Positions 47,263 through 59,121 are shown, counted from the stretch's first letter. The stretch is DNA of 64,000 nt from Chaetorhynchus papuensis (GCA_013396525.1 VWYX01000632.1:154825-218824), one strand, 5' to 3'. The notes: generated by a model from the letters alone, not told the origin. Translations and numbers: made by a program.

Positions 47263-47567
47263 GAGAAGTGAGAGCTCAGGGGGCATCTTATGAATGTGCA
47301 CAAATACCTGAAGGAAGGATGCAGAGAAGATGTGTCCAGACTCTTTTCAGTGGTTCCCAGCGACATGATCAGAGGCAATGGGCACAAGCTGAAACACATG
47401 GGGTTATATCTGAACATCAGCAAACAGTTTTTTACTTTAAGGATGTCTGAATGTTTGCACAGGTTGCCCAGAGAAACTGTGAGAACTCCATCTGTGGAAA
47501 TATTCAAAACCCATATGGACATGATCCTGGGAAACTGACTCTGGATGGCCCTATTTGAGCAGGATGG

Positions 47568-48879
47568 GTAACAGTCTGTTTACTACTCAGCAAAGTTTTG
47601 AAAGCCAAAAGGTAGTTAGCATAGGGCTGCTTACCAGAAACCACAGAAGCTGAAGTAATCTCTGTGCTTAGAGAGATACTATGCTTTAAATGTTCAGGGC
47701 TTAATAAATACCCTGCCTTATAAAAGCAGTGGGAACTCTTGACTCTTGACTTCATTAATACAAGTCACTGGTAAAGAGCAGGATCATTAAGCTGCAACAC
47801 CCACAAAGACTAATATAAGCACAGGCTATCCTTTACTCCCAGTTCTATACTGTTCTTCATCTCAGGAGACCCACTATACTCTTACAGAAATACTCAAGCC
47901 AATGACAATGAATTGCAGTAAAACCCAGTTTGAAGTCTGGTACTTAAAAATATCTAAGATACACAGCCTGATTAATCAAAATCATGTGCTATGATATTTC
48001 AGACTATTTTCCAGATCATAGCTATACAGAAATTTCAGGCTTAAAGGAAAAAAGAAATAAAGAAAGGAAAATAATCCCACAATTTTATTGCTTTTGTTTT
48101 TTAAAAAACCATCTATAAAAAGGCATTGTGATAGAAAAGCAGGTAAATCTCACAGTCTTGAGTGTGAGGTTCCATATGCTGTACTATGTATTTCACAGCT
48201 ATTTCACACGTAAAAGAATGACTAGTTTATATCCCTGTCATTGCCTTTCATGACACTTTTTTAAAAGGCCTTAAAATTTAATTCTGATGAAATAGAAACA
48301 AGTAATCTCATTAGGACTGAAAAGAGACTATAGAAACAATTGCCTTTATATTCCAAACTGATATTGGGCACACATATGCATGCACCAGTTTTGCAAAAAA
48401 TGATATATATCTGTTAAACACAGTTACATAATATTGTTCTAGATGTATTAATTGGCACCTTTTTATCTGTTTTACACATTATAATACGGAAGAGGGATGC
48501 TGAGCAGAAAAATAACAGTTGTTTAATCCAAAAGTACTTTATAGTGCTTGTCCTATTCAATAGCAGAATATTTAATTCCCATACAATCTTGATTGATGCA
48601 TATGCCTTTGTTATTATCTTCTTAACTTCCTTAGGTCAAGGAGTCTCTCCATCTTGCATAATCAAATAGAACATAAATGCAGATGCAACAGAATATTGCT
48701 GACATTGTTAGAAAAAAATACTTTATGCTTACGCTAAATAGATATTATGTAATGGAATAAACAAAAGTATGTACATAGTCAATAACACAGTTACATCAAT
48801 ATATAGCAATATAATAAAAATTATACATAAGGATTCATTATGATTATCCTTCCATGGAGACAAATATTAGAAAAGGGGA
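47568..48879. other. AT-rich sequence without recognised genes
   Basis: No gene or repeat family was recognised. The minus-strand frame at 47504-47755 (83 codons) partly overlaps the CR1 and has no signature. Confidence 0.55.
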
Positions 48880-49265
48880 GAGATTTATTAGGTCACCTAG
48901 AAAGTTTCTTCACCAAATTATCCCACAAGTATTTTCTCCAGTCTCACTTTAACTGACTCAAGTGCTGCAAAATTCCTCCACTTGAAGAGAATTTATTCTG
49001 TTGCTGAACAGAGTAATAGAACACAGTTGTCTTGGAGGCTTTACCTTAATATTCACTTTTTTCACTGCTCATTTTTATCCCATTTTCTTAATTATGCCTC
49101 TAGGATCTACTTTGAGAGTACTTGCATTTTCTAAATGCATGCACTGCAAATATTTACAACTTCATATCCTTATCCCTCACTATGACCTCCTCATTCTCGT
49201 TATTCCAGTCAAGTTTGTAATGCGTTTATTTAAACTCAAGTATTCAAACACATCCACAAAAGAAA
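48880..49265 (-). mobile_element. Ancient CR1/L3-like 3' region, antisense
   Basis: On the plus strand the segment follows, with many gaps, the reverse complement of an old amniote CR1/L3-type 3' region: TTAGGTCACCTAGAAAG, TTTTCTCCAGTCTCA, ACTCAAGTGCTGCAAAATTCCTCCACTT (spread over 48958-48985), TTATTCTGTTGCTGAACAGAG, and after a decayed middle, GCAAATATTTACAACTTC and TATCCTTATCCCTCA. Preservation is uneven; the first 150 bases are the most convincing. Open frames crossing it on the plus strand (116 codons at 49001-49351) are antisense artefacts. Confidence 0.6.
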
Positions 49266-52200
49266 AAAAAATAATGAAAGGATGCCCATGGAAGGGTCAT
49301 AATGAGGGTAATGAAAGCAAAGGTCTTGCTGAAAGTACTTTTCATTTCTAAAAATAAAAATCTAGCCAAATTGTCCAGAAATGCTGAATATTTTAATTGC
49401 GAGTTTTGGTTGTATAAAAGAATTCACTATTTTTTTCAATACATTAAAAACAATTTACATAGCTTAATTTCTAGATGTCGGTGCAGCTTCCTCGCTGTAG
49501 AATATTTACATGCAGAGCACCATTTGAGATGACCTAAGCTATTTTTCTTTGTCTGTTACCCCTAAAGCATCCAAGTCTCCTGTGAATTCTTCATATCTAC
49601 TAGTCAGGGACCAAGATACTTAGGTATCTTTCTCGTGGTACTTATGTGTTTGATGACAGGACTGCATTTAGTGACTGTAGACATGATTTGAAAATACTAA
49701 AATTCATTCAATTTCAGAATACTAAATACTGTTTAAAGTCACTGCTGTAGGAACTGTTTCTATGGGTGTTTAAGTAGAGGTATAACACAATACTAATACT
49801 AAATTCTTTACTACCATGACTTTTTTATCAATTATATTTAATGATGCTTTGATCAGTCCTGCATTTCATTTTCCCATAACTGTAGAACTATAATTTTTTC
49901 AGACTTATTTCTGAAGGGTTACTTCCGGATTAAAATTTTGTAAATTATAATTGATTTAATATATTATTTTGGCCGAGAGTATTTTATAATAACTCATGGT
50001 TTTTTAATAGCACAACGACTTTCTTTAAGTCAAAGAAAAACAATTATTTGTTTGAATTTTTACATGCACGGGCTTAATCTGTGACCATATAATTTTATTT
50101 ACTTATTTGTTTCTGTCTCTAAGAACGAAGCAGATATGTTTAATCAGATGAATTTCTGAGTATTTAATACATACAAGAAAATAATCATTTATTGTCAAGA
50201 ATGTTTTACACAGGAGGTGTTTAATGCATTGAGTGCATTAATTTTGAATAATTATAGATGCAGCTGTCAGCCAAACAATGGAGTAAAAATAAAAATTTAG
50301 GGCATGGAAGAGATAGTTCTGTTCAAATGAATGTGTCTTGGCAAACATGAATAAAAACAGTAAAAAACCCCAACCAACCAAAAACCCTCCCACAGAGTAA
50401 AGCATATAGGAATCCGAAGACAAAATGCTGCCAAAAATAAAACAAACGAAAAAGCAAAAAAAACCCCAAAACTACCCATAGGCAATAAAACTACCTCAGT
50501 TTATTGCTCCCTTGACCTTCTGGTAAAACAGATGTTTTTTCCTGCAACTGTTATTACTGGAAGTAAAGCTTGGACTACAAATTAGTTCCCTCATTTGATC
50601 TGGGGACTTAATCTGGCATCTGTTGTAACTACTGCATCTCTGTGATGTCACATAAATAATAATTACCAGCACCTTCTCTAAAAAAATTCATCTCTATTTT
50701 CCTTTGCAGCATAACTTGACAGCTATTTCACTTGAAGTTAATTTTGTCAGCTTCATAGCCAAGCCTCTTAGTATGAATATACTAAATAAATTTTGCAATT
50801 TTATTTTACCACTCCACAGACTTATCACACATTTTAGAAGACTGGGATGAATCTGTGCCTTAACCTTCACTTTTGTTTTATTGAACTTTTGACTGTGTTG
50901 GTTTTATCATTGCTAAATTCCCTCTATCCATGGTCCACCATGGTTTTTGAGCCTATAAGTAATTTGGGATTAGACCTTTAATTTCTAACATATTTTATAT
51001 TGGTTGTGCTCTATCTGCTTGGTTGATAACGATACTTGAGATGTATCTTTCCTATTTTGAAATAGTCATAGATATTAAAAAAAGTTATTGCATTGTAAAT
51101 CCAGTTACATACTGATGTCACTCAGATTTATATTTTGCTTCTAAGACCAATATTGATTCTGCTGTTACAGAAGCGGGTCTTATTTACCAGACGTAAAACT
51201 ATGAACAAAGCTATATATTGCTAGGTAAATAAAGATCTTTGTGAATTGGTATTATTGGCTCTTCAACAGCTTAAAAGGTTTTTTACTGTATATTAACAAT
51301 TTACTTTTTTTTTTCCTTGAAAGCCATTAAATCCATGATGAAAAATCTTGACAGAAAAAAGAAGTCATTTTACCTTCATTCAGAATTTGACTATTACAGT
51401 ATCAGGTTTTTTTCCCTCCAATTTGCATAATAATGATTAGATTATTCCAACATTTTCCCCAACATTTAGCATCCAGCACAGTTCACTTGAGTTTTTCTTG
51501 CCTTGAGAATCAGATACTGAAATGTTCTGTTGGCTGATTTGCTTGACAAATCCTTTTGGCTGAACTTTAGTATGCATAGGAAACAGCTGTTCAATTACTG
51601 ACACTTACTAAAAGAGAACCTGAGTAATCCACAAATCACTATACTATTTGCTTTTAGCCCTTTGCTGACAATGGTACTTGACTAAGCAGTGAAAATCTTT
51701 CTTCCCAAGATGATGCATTTTGTAAAGGAGCATATAAACAAAGACTGTGCATCCACTTCAAACACATGAAAGGACATAAAAGATTATAGCAATATTGTTT
51801 ATACAACATCCAGCCACAGGTTGCTAAACGATTTTCCCATGATCTGCTTTGAATGTTCTATTTAGTATCCATATAAATTTTCGACGTGTGTATAACATAC
51901 ACCGTGACAAATAACAGTTTCCTGTTCACAGATATATCTGCATATACATGCTGAAAATTAGGCCACAATATTCTTCAGTGCATATCCTTTGTGCTAAATC
52001 TTGTAATCATTACTCTAAGGTTATTGAGGCTCAACATAAAAAAAAAAATCTCATGGAAAATTTCCTATACGATCTTAAAAATAAAAAAAACCCAGAATCC
52101 AACTACTTGTTCTCATATTATATGACAAACACAGTTTCATGACAATGTTTTTCTTATGTATTAATGTTATTAGCTTTATACATGAAATAAGCAAAACTTC

Positions 52201-53389
52201 TGTTGTATTTTATATCTCTTTCCAATTTCTTCAGTTGGTAAGATGAGTGGACAAATATATATAAACATGCCGCCTACAAGTAATACCAATATACATAAGA
52301 CTAGTGGAAAATAGTTTTATATTTTTCACCTGGCCATAATCTTAAATTATTAATCTTTGTCCACTCAAAGAAACTCTAAAATAACCCTACAGAAAAAGGC
52401 TTTACTTTTTCCTAAATGAATTGATTTTTCCCCCCAATCCCTCATTACATTTTAATTCCTGTTGTCTTCAGCTGGGACGTCTGAGATGATCTTTCTATCC
52501 AAAAAACACACCCCAAACTAAGAAAAAAACTCTACAACTGCTGCTGCCCCTAAAATCAAAATTATAGCTTGTCTGTCAAGACAAAGGTGTGTTTACCAAA
52601 ACAGATATGAGATCTGAGCAGCCAATGCTATCTTTATTCAAATAATTAGCCTATTGCTCAGCAGCTCTCTAGATCAGATCACCAATTTGTCGTTGGTATT
52701 CAGGATAATATAATTCCTTCCTTTTAAGTTCCTTATTATTATGTGGTTTTACACAAAGATGCCATTTGCTAACATATTAACATTGTTTTCAGATTTTTTT
52801 CATACATGATTAGCAATCTGTGCAATAGAAGAAAATAATAAAATTAACACTCTAACCACCTAAACCCCTTCCCCATTCACTTATGTGAAATTTTTCTGTG
52901 CAGTTATTTAGCATGAAATTCTCAGCTATTATGATGGATATTTATGTCAATATAATCGAAGTTGAAGCCTGGATCCTATTTACATTGATCAAACGTGCTG
53001 GCTGTGTCTTCTAACTTTTAGTTTCTAATGCCATACTCTGTAAAATATGACCAGATCATAAATGGTCTCTGCATGCCACAGTTCAAAGGAACCTCACACC
53101 ACTTCCACAGCAGTTTCAGTACTTTAACTTTTTTTGCTGTCTGTGAAAGACTACTGTCAAGACATATATACTTCTCAAAGAAACAGTCAAGCCATCTCTG
53201 AACACTCAGCTTTAGAAGAGAAAAGAAAAAACTCTCTTCCTCGGAGAATCATTATTTTTGCCTACAAAATACAGAAAGCTGCTAGTTATTTGTTTTACAA
53301 TTGATTATTTGTTAACTTTTCCTTTCTCCTTAATCTGTCAATGTTTCAAACTACCTCTGCTTCAAACTCTCCTCTGTCCAAGAAGATAA
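49266..53389. other. AT-rich sequence without recognised genes
   Basis: No gene was recognised. An A/C-rich tract lies at 50355-50475. Poly-A runs occur near 52038 and 52081. The region around 52800-53340 contains many pyrimidine tracts but no paired splice sites with an open frame. Confidence 0.55.
50355..50475. repeat. A/C-rich low-complexity tract
   Basis: AAAAAACCCCAACCAACCAAAA units, a middle less pure part, then AAAACAAACGAAAAAGC and AAAAAAACCCCAAAACTACCC. It is the plus-strand A/C counterpart of the T/G tracts. Confidence 0.6.
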
Positions 53390-53645
53390 TTGCCCTTGCT
53401 GTACTTCTACTCTGTCTTGCTTTCTTCTCTTGTCCTCTCATCTGTTTTTAACATGAACAGTCTTTTCTTTCAAAAATTGCCTAACTGACGCTTATCTCTT
53501 TACATTCTGAGCTGTTACCCCCTTGTATTTAACTCTTAAGATTACTGCTTCTATTTCAGACCTGAAGAAGGGCTTGGATGCCCAAAAGCTTGGCTGTTTT
53601 TTTTCTGTCCAGTTGCCAGTCAGCCCAGTAAAAAGATACAGCCCG
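53390..53645 (+). repeat. Ancient amniote dispersed repeat
   Basis: The core at 53560-53595 (ACCTGAAGAAGGGCTTGG, ATGCCCAAAAGCTTGG) and the later CAGCCCAGTAAAAAGATAC are characteristic of an old repeat seen widely in turtles, crocodilians and birds, where a 'GAAGAAG...CGAAAGCTTG' core is followed by a '...GGTCCAATAAAAGATA' tail. The upstream pyrimidine-rich 170 bases (including CATCTGTTTTTAACATGAACA and CTAACTGACGCTTATC) fit the same family less clearly. I know the pattern but cannot give its class with confidence. Confidence 0.55.
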
Positions 53646-53859
53646 TAATGGCAGGGTTGGAGCCGTGGCCAGGTCTGGGTGAGCTGCAGCCAACAGCAAC
53701 CCCAGGGGTTGGGGAGGCCGAGCTGCTGCCCCTGCCTTCCCCCATGGCAAATGTACAGGGCAAATGTACAGGGTGATGATGTATGGACAGGCTGTGGCAT
53801 CCTTGCTGTAGCAGGCATGCTACCATCTTTTCCAGAAAAGAAAAGCATTTTATGGAAGA
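53646..53859. other. GC-rich block with 13-bp tandem duplication
   Basis: The block is much richer in G+C than its neighbours, particularly 53650-53745. It contains an exact tandem duplication of CAAATGTACAGGG (53748-53760 and 53761-53773). Overlapping frames on both strands (64-118 codons) follow from the base composition. It may be a further repeat or a transduced single-copy piece; its origin is unknown. Confidence 0.5.
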
Positions 53860-53960
53860 AAAAGAAAAAAGAGAAGAGAAGAGAAGAGAAGAGAAGAGAA
53901 GAGAAGAGAAGAGAAGAGAAGAGAAGAGAAGAGAAGAGAAGAGAAGAGAAGAGAAGAGAA
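53860..53960. repeat. (GAGAA)n pentanucleotide microsatellite
   Basis: About 18-19 perfect GAGAA units run directly into the assembly gap, so the true length is unknown. The strand is a pure polypurine run. The long frames that cross it and the gap are artefacts. Confidence 0.97.
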
Positions 53961-54877
53961 NNNNNNNNNNNNNNNNNNNNNNNNNNNNNNNNNNNNNNNN
54001 NNNNNNNNNNNNNNNNNNNNNNNNNNNNNNNNNNNNNNNNNNNNNNNNNNNNNNNNNNNNNNNNNNNNNNNNNNNNNNNNNNNNNNNNNNNNNNNNNNNN
54101 NNNNNNNNNNNNNNNNNNNNNNNNNNNNNNNNNNNNNNNNNNNNNNNNNNNNNNNNNNNNNNNNNNNNNNNNNNNNNNNNNNNNNNNNNNNNNNNNNNNN
54201 NNNNNNNNNNNNNNNNNNNNNNNNNNNNNNNNNNNNNNNNNNNNNNNNNNNNNNNNNNNNNNNNNNNNNNNNNNNNNNNNNNNNNNNNNNNNNNNNNNNN
54301 NNNNNNNNNNNNNNNNNNNNNNNNNNNNNNNNNNNNNNNNNNNNNNNNNNNNNNNNNNNNNNNNNNNNNNNNNNNNNNNNNNNNNNNNNNNNNNNNNNNN
54401 NNNNNNNNNNNNNNNNNNNNNNNNNNNNNNNNNNNNNNNNNNNNNNNNNNNNNNNNNNNNNNNNNNNNNNNNNNNNNNNNNNNNNNNNNNNNNNNNNNNN
54501 NNNNNNNNNNNNNNNNNNNNNNNNNNNNNNNNNNNNNNNNNNNNNNNNNNNNNNNNNNNNNNNNNNNNNNNNNNNNNNNNNNNNNNNNNNNNNNNNNNNN
54601 NNNNNNNNNNNNNNNNNNNNNNNNNNNNNNNNNNNNNNNNNNNNNNNNNNNNNNNNNNNNNNNNNNNNNNNNNNNNNNNNNNNNNNNNNNNNNNNNNNNN
54701 NNNNNNNNNNNNNNNNNNNNNNNNNNNNNNNNNNNNNNNNNNNNNNNNNNNNNNNNNNNNNNNNNNNNNNNNNNNNNNNNNNNNNNNNNNNNNNNNNNNN
54801 NNNNNNNNNNNNNNNNNNNNNNNNNNNNNNNNNNNNNNNNNNNNNNNNNNNNNNNNNNNNNNNNNNNNNNNNNNNNN
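53961..54877. other. Assembly gap (917 N)
   Basis: A run of N of non-round length, so probably an estimated gap size. It begins inside the GAGAA array, and the sequence at the far side (from 54878) is ordinary AT-rich DNA without repeat units. The assembly probably failed in the purine array or in something adjoining it. Confidence 1.
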
Positions 54878-56889
54878 GTTATTCAGAGGATGCTATATAC
54901 AGAATAACAAAACAGATTAAAATATAATGGTTAATAAAAGCATTTATTTCAGGCAAAAGGACTAGATATTTGGTTCAAATATTTCATTCAATTACTATTG
55001 CAAATAAAGTGATTGAGAAGATAAAGAAATTAAAATATCCATCAAATTAAAACAGATGCAGACCTGTTAATACAGCTAATAATTACTTTTGCAATCACAC
55101 GTTTTGACATTGGAAGATTCATGATGCTTTTTTCTTTATTTCTTTATTCTTTGGAAACAATAAATATTTAACCTGTATTATTGGAATTATTATTGGGAGG
55201 TTGGCATTACCATCATTATTACTATCGTTATTATTATTATTGTTATTATTATTTAAACTATACTCATAAATGTCTGCTGTTTCATCTTATGATGGGAATT
55301 AATAAGACTCTAATTCATCATTTCAACTGTGCCTGCTTATGAAGACACATTTCTCTTGTGGTGGATTTGCTTAATTCCTGTTTTAATTGCCATAAAGAAC
55401 ACACTTAAAAAGCAAACCCTTTCATAGTATTTGCATTTCTGGTTAGATTTATACTTCATACCATAGGATCAGGTGTGGAGTTTTTTAAATAGATTAGTAT
55501 GCTAATGGCAGAATTGTAGTAGAATTGCATTTAAAATGCTTGGTTATTGCTTCAAAGATTCTATAAGGTTTACTATTTTATGCAAGTATTTATCTGAGAA
55601 GTATACAGCAAAAGGACAGGTTTTTGTTTATGTAGTAGGGTATATGAATCAAGACCCTAACCATGCCTTCAGAGCTCCTCTAATTCTAGGCATTTTGTCA
55701 GCTTGTTGAAGTTTGTGACAGATGTCATTAAATACTGAGACAATCTTAGCATAAATACTTTATTCTTTTAGAACTTAAAAACTTTAAAAATACAATTTAC
55801 TGCTATTAAAAAATTATGAGACATAATAAATGCAAGCCAATTAGAACTGACTCATATTGGACATTGCCATTCCAACTAAGCATTCATTCATTTGCAGGCA
55901 AATTTCCGTTCATAATATTTTCCCCCCGTAAGTTAAATTGTGCTTAAACAAGTAAATAAAGATTTCATAAACAGCTTTTATTTTCAGTCTGTTTCTCTTC
56001 TTTTTCAAATATATGATAAATGTATTACTTACTGGTTTCAGTATACATTTTTATATGGTTGGTTTAAACATAAATGAATTAACCATAAGTGGTGAATTTT
56101 CTCTTTTTTACACATAATAAATAATGTCTGAAAAAATTTTGGGGATTGTCTAGAGATATGAGTTGCCTCTTTGCTTCCTTCTCTCACAGCACCTAAAGAA
56201 ATCTTTTTCTTGAGAGAAGATGCTACATGTTAAATAATTCCCCAGCAACACACCATTTCATGAGCGCAAGGCTTCCTGACACCTCAGCTCCTCGCTTCCC
56301 TAAATCAGAACCAGATGATGGAGGAATCTTTTGCCTAATCAAAAATATTACTCCAAAGATACACATTCTTTAGCTTAGCTGGACTCAAATGCAGTGGTTT
56401 TATGGTGAAAATACCGAAAGAATAGATTACTATTTTATTTTAAAATTTCTTACTAAGGAAGTTAATAAGAAAAATGCAATAATAACAGTTCTACATGATG
56501 CTTAGCAGCATCAATCTTTCTCACCTTCCCAGAAGCCTTTCTTCTATCTCCAAGTCATGCTGATGTGAAGGGAAGATTTTCCCAGTGGATCTAGGGAAAT
56601 AAGCAACAACATTTTGATTGAAACTCCTGGTGAGGGCAACTCTCATTACAGTCATCCAAGGGATATCTAGAGGCCCTTTGATTTCTTTCCAATGCAAATG
56701 AAGTATTTTAGTATTTGTAAAAGAACCTGCAAGACATATCCTCTCAACAACAGCTTTAGGAACATTGCTGCATCACATCATTAAATGATTCCCAGAATTT
56801 GGGAGAGCAGAAATGATGAGTTCCTAGGTTACTTCGGGGTGGTATTTTCCTTTATGACAGCTTCTGCCTGGATGCTGATATTCCATTAA
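54878..56889. other. AT-rich sequence without recognised genes
   Basis: No gene was recognised. An ATT trinucleotide run lies at 55214-55254. A somewhat less AT-rich block at 56160-56330 and 56520-56690 shows no repeat signature I can name. Confidence 0.55.
55214..55254. repeat. Imperfect (ATT)n microsatellite
   Basis: TTATTATTATTATTG and TTATTATTATT units, preceded by interrupted copies. Confidence 0.85.
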
Positions 56890-57385
56890 ATCTTATTTTC
56901 TTTTCAAAACGTGTACCACAGCCTTGAGTGCAAAAATGGCCTCATTTGCTGCCTCCTCTCCCACAGGGATATAGCTGCTGGTGTTCAAGGTTAGAGATGA
57001 TATGACACTCCTGTGTAGCCATGGATCAGATTTATGTTTGAAGAGTGAGAATGAGCTGTGAGAAGCCTTGTGTGGATCTGGCCCCCTCCTCCCTACACTC
57101 TGGAGTTGTACTTGAGCTTGAATGGTGATCCTGACATGCTGACTGCCTGTGTTGACCTCGGACCTCATTGCTGCAGTCTTGTGTGGCAGTCAGAGAGCTG
57201 TTGGTTGCACCCAACTGACATCACCAGACACGCTCTGCTCTTGTTCAGTGCTGTGGGTCTGTGTCGCTGCTGCTGAGGGCACTGCCCTGCTTGCTTGCTG
57301 TCACTCTTGGCTCCTGGTCCCCAGCTTTTCTGGAGCAATCCACTCCTGCTGCTCCCTGGGAATGTCAAGTAAACTAAAATAATAA
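56890..57385 (+). repeat. GC-rich block, possibly an LTR
   Basis: About 500 bases are sharply richer in G+C than both flanks. They contain TGGAGTTGTACTTGAGC, a TGACATGCTGACTGCC block, a TGACCTCGGACCTC block and repeated TGCTGC-type words, ending near AATAATAAATAT, where AATAAA could be a poly-A signal. The style recalls R/U5 parts of avian LTRs, but I cannot define TG...CA ends or a target-site duplication. Frames on both strands (60-91 codons) follow from the composition. It may alternatively be another dispersed repeat or a unique GC-rich segment. Confidence 0.4.
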
Positions 57386-58594
57386 ATATATCTTCCTTTT
57401 CTTCACAATAATATGAATACTGTGAAAGTACTTGCAACCTTTGGACAAAATGTGGTATCTCTTACTAATTCAGATAATATGATGTAAATGACTAAAGAAG
57501 CCTATTTTCTATTTTGGATGTAACCTTAGCAGCCAGTCTGGGTATATGTGCAAAATAGGGTCTAGGGCTCTTAATGTTTGGGGTTTTTTTTCGTTTGTTG
57601 GGTTTGTTTAGGTTGGAGAGGTTTGGAGGGGAGAATTTTTTTCTGTGTGTTTGTTAGTGTTTTGTGGTTTGTTGTGCTCTTGGTGTTATGTTTAACATTA
57701 TGAGTTCAAAGTGATTTTTTAAACAAAGAAATAAATTAGAATGGAACTTCTAAATCCTACTCAGTGAAAATGTGGACCACATTTATTCTAATGAAGGAGC
57801 CAGTTTTAGTTCTGAAGCAGACTTCAGCTACTGTGGAATAACTTAATTAAAGCCACCCCAGTCCCTCAGTAGATCTGCTCAGGGAGAAAATTTAACTGTG
57901 GTAGAACCAATAACATTTTATGTCCTTAAGAACATAATGAAAAAAATGCTTTAAATATGAGTCTTATTACTGGGTTCACTCAGAAGTCATATACAATCAG
58001 AACAATGGTCTTTAAAACACGAAAATAAAATGAAATATTATTTAACAGTAAGTATTATAGTAATCATATCTGAGTGTGTAGGGAGAAAAATGTGCTTAAA
58101 GTACTGTTACAGTTTAGTCATGTATTAATTCTATTTGACAGTATCCACACTATCTACTTTTATTCTCACTTACGAAAATAATTTGATGGTGTGAATCTTG
58201 GTAGAAAATTAATTTCACATCCTCAGACTTATTTTATGATGCACCAAAATATGTCTGTGACAAAGTCAACTTCATTTTAAGGGACTTCAGTGACAGTCTT
58301 TGAACACTACATCATGCTATGAAGCAGCAGATAAAAATATAGCAAGTCTTATATAATGAATCAGATATAGCATATATTTGCTTGGGTCAATTTGTTAGAT
58401 CTAGCCAAATGGCTCAAAGACCTCAGACAAATCATTTGATCGAAATCAGCAGTGCAAAAACATGTATTTATATTCTCAAGAAATTAAAGAATAAAAGCCA
58501 AATGACAAAAACCCAAAGGTTTTACTTTAAACTGTGAACTTTAAAATCTGAACTGTGTTCATTTTACAATTTAAATAGTTTTGAAATATAACAA
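57386..58594. other. AT-rich sequence without recognised genes
   Basis: The T/G-rich tract at 57580-57685 is the only feature. The remainder is plain AT-rich sequence up to the left edge of the solo LTR. Confidence 0.6.
57580..57685. repeat. T/G-rich low-complexity tract
   Basis: GGGGTTTTTTTT, TTTGTTGGGTTTG, GGAGAGGTTTGGAGGGG and TGTGTTTGTTAGTG-like stretches. G/T predominate on the plus strand, with a few G runs of four. Confidence 0.6.
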
Positions 58595-58674
58595 TGTCTT
58601 GGGGTGACTTAATGATGTGTATCTCCTATCGCATATCCCCTACCACAGACATAAATCCTGTGCCTTTCTGTGCC

Positions 58675-58681
58675 TTTAAAA
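58675..58681 (+). promoter_or_regulatory. TATA-like box in solo LTR
   Basis: TTTAAAA lies near the first eighth of the LTR, downstream of a duplicated TGTGCCTTT. This short U3 distance is plausible for some avian LTRs, but activity is unknown. Confidence 0.35.
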
Positions 58682-59115
58682 CTGGGTACTAGAGAAAGAA
58701 AAAAAAAGTCAGACGAACTTTTCAAAGCAGTTTGTGCTCCAAGGACACAGAGATAGCCTCTGCGGTGGCAAGAGCGGAGGAAAGCACCTTCCTGCTTTTT
58801 CCCAGCTCTTGGCTCCTTTACTCAGGAGAGAGACAGAGAGTTAAACTCCTTTGCTTTTCAGCTAGTCTGCAAGCTGAGGCAAGAAAGTTGGTTTTTTTCT
58901 TCCGTGGGACTTCAGCTTCTTCTTCGTCTCTTCTATTCAGAACTTTCCAACGAGGCCCAGAGGGGGCCCCGGGCTGACCCAGCTCTGAAGAGGGGAGGGA
59001 GAGAGAGACCACACCCAAAGAAAGGACTCTAAAATCTTCCCAGGTTTCTCTCCACAGTGAGAGGTTTTATTATTTAGCATTATTATTCTTTTCCCATTTT
59101 GCATTGTGTCTACTA

Positions 59116-59121
59116 AATAAA
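59116..59121 (+). terminator. Solo-LTR poly-A signal (AATAAA)
   Basis: AATAAA followed by ATAACTTTTTTTCTTTCC, about 135 bases before the LTR end. This is the usual arrangement of signal and U/GU-rich downstream element. Confidence 0.6.

Larger units (their letters stand above)
46760..47567 (+). mobile_element. CR1 LINE: ORF2 C-terminus plus 3' region
   Basis: This is the longest CR1 copy in the window. It begins in the ORF2 C-terminal region (SFMKFNKEKRKVLHM at about 46775-46820) and continues with a frame open from 46918 that contains ALVRPHLEYCVLFWAPQ, RVQQRVTRMIK and YEESLRDLGLLSLE, all typical of the CR1 ORF2 C-terminus. It then enters the 3' untranslated part: GCATCTTATGAATGTGC, AAATACCTGAAGGAAGG, ACTCTTTTCAGTGG, AGGTTGCCCAGAGAAACTG, ATATTCAAAACCC, GACATGATCCTGGG, and ends near TTTGAGCAGGATGGG without the terminal 8-bp repeats, so the extreme 3' end is lost. 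A short antisense CR1 interrupts it at about 47190-47262. Confidence 0.9.

Noticed and set aside
49001..49351. 116-codon plus-strand frame
   Set aside because: It overlaps the antisense old CR1/L3-like repeat, so the frame is a by-product of that sequence.
53679..54920. Frames of 413 and 374 codons
   Set aside because: They are made of the GAGAA array and N filler; no real coding sequence.
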